Below are positions 57,777 to 64,000 of a DNA stretch of 64,000 nucleotides, in pieces. Position 1 is the first letter of the stretch; each line of letters opens with the position of its first letter. Position numbers and translations under genes: made by a program. Under the pieces are notes generated by a model. The model was not told the origin of the DNA. It did no database searches and was given only the letters and a program-made list of their open reading frames with translations. The stretch is from Lasiosphaeris hirsuta (taxonomy: Eukaryota; Ascomycota; Sordariomycetes; Sordariales; Lasiosphaeriaceae), in NCBI GenBank assembly GCA_030549175.1, contig JAUKUA010000001.1, positions 1 through 64,000 of the forward strand, given 5' to 3'.

Positions 57777-59874
57777 CTACCATTCCAACTCCAAATCCTC
57801 CATCTGGTCCGCCCCCTGCTTGCTATCATCACTCATCTGCTCAATGACAATATCTACCGCTAGCCTCGGTGGCGTCCCATCGCTGTGTCGCGTTTGCCGA
57901 TGGAACCAGTCGCGAATCTCCATGGCGATGTACCGCTTCATCGATGCAAAGCTGTCCTCATCATCATTAGTGATGCGCTCAACCGTCCGCATGCAATCAC
58001 TCTCAATGGTAAAGACGAGACCCTGTGACTCCCTGTCGTGGAAAGGGAGCTCCCTCAGAAGTTCGGCGAGCGTCTTGTCTTGGAATCGGCCTTGTGGGTT
58101 CCAGCGCACCGTAATGGTTTTGGGTGTCCGTGATAGTACGATGCGGTACATGAAGTTGATGGATGGCTTGATGCTGCCACCGGTGCTTGGTCGTCCGTTG
58201 GAAGCGCTGATCGTGACAAGGGCGGATGAGATGCTCGAGTGTGAAAAAGAGAGATTCAGCTGTTCGCTTTCATGTTCTCGTCTCAAATTGGCCAGCTTTT
58301 CTTGCCTGAGGCTAACTAGATTTCCTTGCCTAGACCCTACTCGCTTCTCAACGGTAGGACGCGCAGCGGGGGGAGGGCGGGAAGCGGCAAAGTTAGCTTC
58401 GTGTGAAGGAAGCTGTCTCAGAGTGGAAGGAGAGTCGGGCTCTCTTTCAGCCCTCAAACGTGATGTTAGCTCTGAAAGGGACGGCAAAGACCCCCAGAAT
58501 CCGAAGGCGGCGACTCCCTCATGTGGTCAGCGGTGCCTCGGAAAGTTATCGTTGGCGCTTCGGGGGTAAGACTCCGACGGAGACGGCTAGGACCATCTGG
58601 CTGCTGGGGACTATGTTGTCTTTCCAGACTGACGACCTTAGTGATATTATTGAGGGCGTTGAGGCCGGTGGCGTATCCTAGTCTCTGCATAGGCTTGCTT
58701 GCTCGTGGTGACCGAAAACTTATCGTTGGTGTCTCAGGGGTGGGACTTTGGCGAGGGCGGCTGGAAACACCCTGTCGCTGTAGGCTGGGACCTCTCTCCG
58801 GGCTGACGGCCTTGGTGATCTTGTCGAGGGCATCGGTACCCATCATGTAGCCCTCCTTCTGTACGCCTCTAGCCTTGTTTGTTCGAGGTGACTCTCGCTT
58901 CTGAGGGTTTGGGACGTTACTTGTGGTAACTGGTCTCGTAAGACCGGCCTTTGGGGGCTTCTTCTGACGCTTCCATGATTGTTGGTCTGGGTGTCCTGGG
59001 TCTGGGGCAGTGGGAAGAGACCTCTTCGTTCGCGACGGCTGGTTTATTGACTCGAATTGCCGCATTCGCTGAGGGTGCATTGGGGGTGACGTCGGGTTGC
59101 TTTCCGGTACCTCAAACACATCCTCGTCGACTCCGTCTAAGACAGGAAGTCCATCGTACATCTGATCAAAGTTGGAAAGGTCGGCTGTTGCGGATTCAAC
59201 AGTGGCTGACTCCTCGTTGGACCTGGGAGAGCCATGGTTGATGGTCGACTCAACATCGATGGCGGTTTGCCTGTTGCGGCCCCTGTTGTCATCGTCTTCC
59301 CGTGCATCAGAGTTGTCTTTGTTTTTGTATTTCTGGTTCCGAAACTGCTGTTGGTTCAAGCGGAAGAACAGTTGCTTGACAAGGCGCCTTATTCTGGGGT
59401 TGTGTCAGATGTATTTGGCTACGATTGTAAGGAATGAAAATAATAGTCTAACTACGGCACACGTTGTCTTGTATGGAATGCATGTGTCGTGGTCGGACCC
59501 GCATTTTTCTGGATGCATGTGGGGGTTACTCACCGGTCACGATCCTTCGAGTAGTGATACTGGTTGTAATTTTTGGATGACTTGTCGTCCGGCCAGAACA
59601 GCTCTCCATTGCCTTCCTTGTCTAGGTACGCCATAGTCATTTCGTTGAGCCCGGCTTGGGAGACCTGGGATCTCCAGTCGTACAGGTCAACGCCATCGAC
59701 ACCGTGACTGGTCTTGAACTTTCTCCGAAAAGCCCTAGTGTCGTCGTTGAAGGTCGCACATCGAGGAAGACGTGCATCTCCATAATCGAGATCATTACGA
59801 AGAGCGGTGATGTTGGGGATGCTTGCGGCAAAAATTGTCGGAGAGCCGGGCATTTTGGCTGTGTTTGGCGCCAA
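57777..59874 (-). CDS. Conserved fungal hypothetical protein with internal repeat
   Basis: Minus-strand exon (to 59534) encodes ATFNDDTRAFRRKFKTSHGVDG; a 140-bp intron (59394-59533, GTGAGT...CAG) joins in frame to IRRLVKQLFFRLNQQQFRNQ. An acidic, Ser/Pro-rich middle has two ~60-residue imperfect repeats with GY..G..AL..ITK.VS.ER and TPE.PTI.FR. At a G5 run (58491-58495) the frame shifts by one into LSELTSRLRAEREPDSPST, a basic coiled-coil-like region, and a conserved C-terminal domain MYRIVLSRTPKTITVRWNP...FQDKTLAELLRELPF, ending at 57777. This C-terminal domain resembles uncharacterised ascomycete proteins. A further 5' exon may lie at 59900-60162 (ANCSRCVRGRHGHT). Function unknown. Confidence 0.5.
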
Positions 59875-60162
59875 ATTGCCGCACTAAGTTGAAAAGCAGT
59901 GAGAGAACCTAGGCGGGCTTGAGGTGCGCAATTCGATTGCGTTGAAAGCGAAAAGGAATGGGAACGAAGACAATCGATGAAAGGGGGAAAGACATGGGTT
60001 TGGGAAGAGAGAGGGGTAATTTAGCACCATGTCGGGGATTGCATCCGGTCCAATAACTTGACCTTGTTGTGTGATCCTTCGCAGTGTGGCCGTGTCTGCC
60101 TCGAACACACCGAGAGCAGTTGGCCATGTTGGACCCTGTACAGTATACCTCCAAGCAGTCAA

Positions 60163-61087
60163 TGAAGCGTGCTCGCAGTACCAGCTCCCAAAATCTCACC
60201 AACCACTGCGGAGCTACAAAAATCCCAAAATATGGCAAACATGGACTCATTGCGCTTGTAATATGAATGCCATTCTAATGAAGCCTATATCAGCCTAACT
60301 TATTGTGTGTGAGCTGCAGCTTCTCCAGTTCCACAGCTGTCTCTGTTAGGGCCCACGGAGATCCGGATGTTGCTGCTTCTCCGGCCAACCTTGCGACCGG
60401 CTCCACATGATGCGTATTGTATTTTCCAAAAACTTCATCGGCCAGAGAAGTAATACGCAACACCACCCCAACAGGGTGGCTCATTTCCTGGCCAGGAGAT
60501 TTTTGTTTGGAGCATGCACGAGTAGCGTAATGTCCGAGTCGCGTCTTCGTACCTCTAATACTAGGCTCGACAAGATACATGACCGTCAGTCGACTAGAAG
60601 TTCAGAAAAGAGCGAGATAAGGGATACCGTCAGCCGATTGTAAGTGACCGTCTCCCCTTTGCTTTGAGGTGGAGCGAGCGCATTGACGAGCGGGGACTGA
60701 GACAGGCCCTACCGTTGGCAACCTTCTTCAAAAGGGGTTTGCATCGCATCTACACGGTGCAAGTATGTATTTTGCACTGTTTGTACGGAATACAACGGGT
60801 TCTCTCTTCTCAACCCTCCCATGGCCTATGGCTGCCTTATTTCCTGTCCGAGCAGCGCATTCTTTAGCTGGTTCATCCATGTCTCTACCTATTTAAACCC
60901 GCCCCCCTCTTTTGTTTTCCCCGACACTTTTCTCCCTGTACATTTATTGTTCCTGACATCGCCACCAACGCCTCCTCGCATAGACACTATCTACATTCAA
61001 GCCACTCTCCCCTCACGTGCATGTGCTTGCATTCTTATTTCCATAGCTCAAATTGCGAGTTTATTTTATCAGCCACTTCAGTCGGTG
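60163..61087. other. Intergenic stretch with TATTTAAA promoter-like box
   Basis: CTATTTAAACCCGCCCCC near 60888 is promoter-like and lies 200 bp before the small ORF at 61088. No gene is seen in the rest. Confidence 0.35.
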
Positions 61088-61267
61088 ATGGATCTCGCCC
61101 ACCTCACAACCCCAGCCAGCAACAATTTGTTTCCTAGCATGACTGAAGATGAGTGCCGCTGGATGCATAACATTGCAGTAGCCTTCCTCATTATTTCATT
61201 CGTGTTGTACCATACCTACCCAGGTGCCACCCCCTTTGCACCACATACAAACAGACATCATCACTAA
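61088..61267 (+). CDS. Small putative membrane peptide, first exon
   Basis: ATG 61088 opens a 59-codon frame with a membrane-like stretch IAVAFLIISFVLYHTYP. A GT at 61222 and a plausible continuation near 61286-61510 suggest a second exon, but the junction is not clear. No family recognised; could be chance. Confidence 0.25.
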   Translation: MDLAHLTTPASNNLFPSMTEDECRWMHNIAVAFLIISFVLYHTYPGATPFAPHTNRHHH

Positions 61268-61514
61268 CTTGGTGGATGATCTGCAGTGACACACCGTATG
61301 AGCCATATTCTCAAAATACAGGCGCCACAAGTCGCCGCCAACCCCTTCGCCGTCGCCCCTGTTGCCTCGACAGGCCCAAATACACCAACACCCAGCGATT
61401 CCTTCGCATACCAATTGTACGATGATGGGAAAGGCTTCACAATGAATAGGACCCCCCGCGAAATAAAGTCACACCGCAGCAACAAGAATCACATCTTGAC
61501 TACCAAATTCTGAC

Positions 61515-62687
61515 AGATCCAGAGAATGAAGGACACCACAACTACCTAGGTTCAAATCCGAAGGTGTAACCTCCTGGGTAGGAGGACCTGAAGCACTTTC
61601 TGACACTGAGGAGCAGTTGAGTTGGTTAAGATGCTGATAGTTTCGGATTCCATGTTCATCCTCGTTTGCCCTAGACATCCTCTTCCTTTCCAAGGTTTTC
61701 CTATTTATGATTTTGGGCCATGTGTAGAGTTTCCAATATCCAATTTCTCTTTTGATCTTTTGTTCCAAGTTCCCAACATTTGTGTTCGCTTAAGCCATCA
61801 AGTCCTATGGTCTCTCTATCAAGGAGGAAGTTGGACAATGGATTATAAGGAGGCGAATCAAGTTTCTTATCTACTTAAACATTCTACTTCTACGTAGCGC
61901 CACTTATAGAGACATTCATTCACGTTGCGAACAAGTTAAAAGGAGCTGGGTTCTACCCTAATTACATTTAAACACAACCTACAAGTTAGAACTTAGAAGC
62001 CGTGAATAGTTACATATGGATGAGGCTGCAGCCAGCGTGACGGACTATCCTCACCTCTCATCTCAGTTGAAGCACTTCAAACGCTTTCATCCCAACGATG
62101 CACAATTGCACCTAAAGGAACATAGCTGTTTGGACGAGGTGGTCACACGGCGCACGGGCCACAACAGTTTTTGCAACCCTTATGGCCCGTGCACGTGTCT
62201 TCCCAGACAAATCGTGTCAAAAGCAAAGTCATCAGACCTCTTGCCATGTTTCAATGACTACACCGCGACATTCCTCCTCGAGTGCTGGATGAGGTGAGAG
62301 CTGGACAAGCAGCATGCATTGTTCCCTGGCTGAAACTCGAGCACGAAGATTTAAAATTTACACCATTTCCATGTGCAAAGGGGGGTGGACATCCAGCATC
62401 TTGGCGCAAGTACTCTGGTGGGGCTGTTGTTCTGGACAATTTGTGTGGTAGAGCGCTGAGCCGTTGTGCAGAACTCGCTGTATGGACAATAGGAATACAG
62501 CGAGCTTGCGGCACAGCGGGAGACAACAACGAGAACGGCAGGTATTTTAAAACCGCCTGGGCATACAAATACTTTAGTGGTTGGCCCCGCGTTCTCACCC
62601 TAAACTGCCAGGTACCGCGCTTTCCCGACAACTTGAAGTCCCCGACAAAACCCCGTCGACAAAATCCCGTCGACAAAACCCCCAAAA
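61515..62687. other. Intergenic stretch
   Basis: No supported gene; a plus-strand ORF at 62282-62782 lacks any family signal and overlaps the start of the methyltransferase gene. Confidence 0.35.
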
Positions 62688-63579
62688 ATGAGCCAGTCGC
62701 AGAAAACACCGGATCAAATTGCTGCAGCGGCGAAGTCCAATGCAGCGACTTACCTGGCCACAATTCCTCCCGAGATCCATGAACCCGCCCGTCATATTCT
62801 CGAGAAATACAGCGGTATCGCTCCTGAAGATGTGGATGCGTACATCCACGACATTGTAAGACCCAATTGTATTCAAGTTTTATTCCCATATAATTATGCT
62901 GCTACTGACGACACCACCGCAGCGAGATAAAGCCTGGGCCGTCTTCCCCTACGGCTGCGTCGGCTCCTTCTGGTTTCTGAATTTGCAGCCCACGACGTAA
63001 GACGCCTGATTCCAGAACGTCGCTACACATCTCCAGGCTCCCGAGTCGACAGAGAAATTCCTCGATGTGGGCTACTGCCTCGGCCATGTCATCCGCCACC
63101 TCATTGCCATTAGAGTGTCCAGTGACCGCCTGTACGGCACAGACTTGCAGCCGCACTTCCTTGATCTTGGTTATGAGCTCTTCCGTGACCGCAAACTAGC
63201 TAAGAGTAAGGCCACTTCCGTTGCAGGGGATATGTTGTGTGACGACGACGTTGAACTTGACTAGCTGACGGGTAAGATCGATGTCATTTACGCCGCGTTT
63301 TTTTTTTCCCCTCTGTTTGAACGCGAAGGCTAACTCAAGGCTGCAAAGCGGATGGCCAAGTTCCTGAGACCCGGAAATCCCGACGCCATAATCTTCGGGC
63401 AAAACGAGGGCCCAAAGATTGTGGGGTGGGAGAAGTACGTGCTTGATGCTGAAGGCTGGCACAGCTTGTGGGACGATGTGGGCGAGGTAACTGGGACGGG
63501 GTGGAGGACCGAGATGGAGACGACGGAGAACAGCGATGAGTGGATTCTGGCCGGATCTGGTGTGTATAGGGTGGCGTGA
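62688..63579 (+). pseudogene. SAM-dependent methyltransferase, four in-frame stops
   Basis: Exon 1 (62688-62855) encodes SQSQKTPDQIAAAAKSNAAT...IAPEDVDAYIHDI; the 67-bp intron ends CAG at 62922 and exon 2 (62923-63579) continues RDKAWAVFPYGCVGSFWFL. The SAM-binding core is FLDVGYCLGHVIRHL, followed by SDRLYGTDLQPHFLDLGYELFRDR, VAGDML, KIDVIYAAFF, AAKRMAKFLRPGNPDAIIFGQ and the usual C-terminal end. Stops at 62998 (TAA), 63007 (TGA), 63262 (TAG) and 63331 (TAA) interrupt one unbroken frame. This is the Rossmann-type fungal methyltransferase family often tied to secondary metabolism. No frameshift exists, so point mutation rather than indel killed it. Confidence 0.8.
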
Positions 63580-63650
63580 CTTCTATTTCCTAACTTTTTC
63601 GCTGGTTTCGTACATGAAATTGCGATGAGCCCATCTGGATACGCATGTTT

Positions 63651-63681
63651 TATGAGACGAATCTGGGCACACGAAATTTCC
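63651..63681. repeat. 31-bp copy of a dispersed repeat
   Basis: Its reverse complement (GGAAATTTCGTGTGCCCAGA onward) matches 40092-40123 with a single inserted base. Both lie outside genes. Confidence 0.6.
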
Positions 63682-63887
63682 CTTTTTTTTTTGTACCTCG
63701 CCCACGTGACACTGCTCACCCGAAGGCGAAAGCCCTGGACGTTAAACAATTCAATTCAATATGCCCAAGGCAGAGGGCAGAGGGCAGACCGGACCGAGGC
63801 GACCTTCCTGGAAGCCATGGTTAAGAAGGAAGGGTGGGCCCCACCGGTACCACTGGCGGCGGTCAGGTGAAAGGACGGCACACGTGC

Positions 63888-64000
63888 CCCAGGTACCTCG
63901 TGCGACGGGTGCTACAAGGCCAAGACGAAGTGCGCCGCCCCCGAGGTTGAGGGGCAGCAGTGTGCACGGTGCCTCAAGCGCGGGCTGGAGTGCTCGAGGG
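63888..64000 (+). CDS. Zn(II)2Cys6 transcription factor, cut by window end
   Basis: From 63901 the frame reads CDGCYKAKTKCAAPEVEGQQ then CAR-CLKRGLEC, giving C-x2-C-x6-C-x9-C-x2-C-x6-C, the fungal binuclear zinc cluster. A TGA lies in frame at about 63868, so the codons before the cluster come from an upstream exon or from a start in another frame (ATG 63818 reads VKKEGWAPPVPLAAVR). The rest of the protein is beyond the window. Such factors often control neighbouring gene clusters. Confidence 0.6.

Noticed and set aside
62251..62889. 212-codon minus-strand ORF
   Set aside because: It overlaps the methyltransferase first exon in antisense and has no family signal.

Overview
The window looks like an accessory, repeat-rich stretch of a filamentous ascomycete (Pezizomycotina) genome. 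Signs are short GT-AG introns of about 45-140 nt, a HET-domain gene, a fungal NLR, a Zn(II)2Cys6 cluster, Fot1/pogo, Tc1, MULE-like and hAT transposons, and transposon copies whose premature stops are nearly all explained by C:G-to-T:A transitions. That last pattern is typical of repeat-induced point mutation (RIP). No rRNA, tRNA or CRISPR array was seen.

Left third (1-20 kb). A RIP-like hAT pseudogene runs off the left edge. An apparently intact NLR (SesB-like hydrolase, NB-ARC, TPR; 1,108 codons over four exons) is followed by a Tc1 element with a perfect 30-bp terminal inverted repeat (TIR), a MULE relic, a 3.3-kb TA-flanked DDE element with an extra open frame, a broken caspase-like gene, and an apparently intact JmjC-like gene. 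The NLR and JmjC genes each have the same ~44-bp palindrome (centre CAGAATTCTG) upstream. No other copy was noticed.

Middle (20-35 kb). Gene-poor DNA holds a small C2H2 zinc-finger gene, two possible small Cys-rich genes, an HNH-endonuclease-like pseudogene, a second MULE relic, an orphan TPR scrap, a trypsin-like protease pseudogene and the tail of a LINE.

Right half (35-64 kb). AT-shifted DNA carries solo LTRs of one family with 5-bp target duplications, including an LTR nested in an LTR that also holds a Fot1/pogo element. A second pogo element lies at 54-55.8 kb. Between and beyond are a HET-domain pseudogene, an AA1-like secreted-protein gene, a DUF2236/mpaB-like gene, a conserved fungal hypothetical gene, a methyltransferase pseudogene with four in-frame stops, and the start of a Zn2Cys6 regulator at the right edge.

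Reading the genes together: NLR, caspase-like, HNH, trypsin-like and HET modules are all known or suspected parts of fungal allorecognition and regulated cell death. The window reads as an immune-gene island under heavy transposon attack in which most genes are broken but the two palindrome-bearing genes remain open. Several breaks are single-base shifts, some in homopolymers, so assembly error must be excluded before calling them dead.
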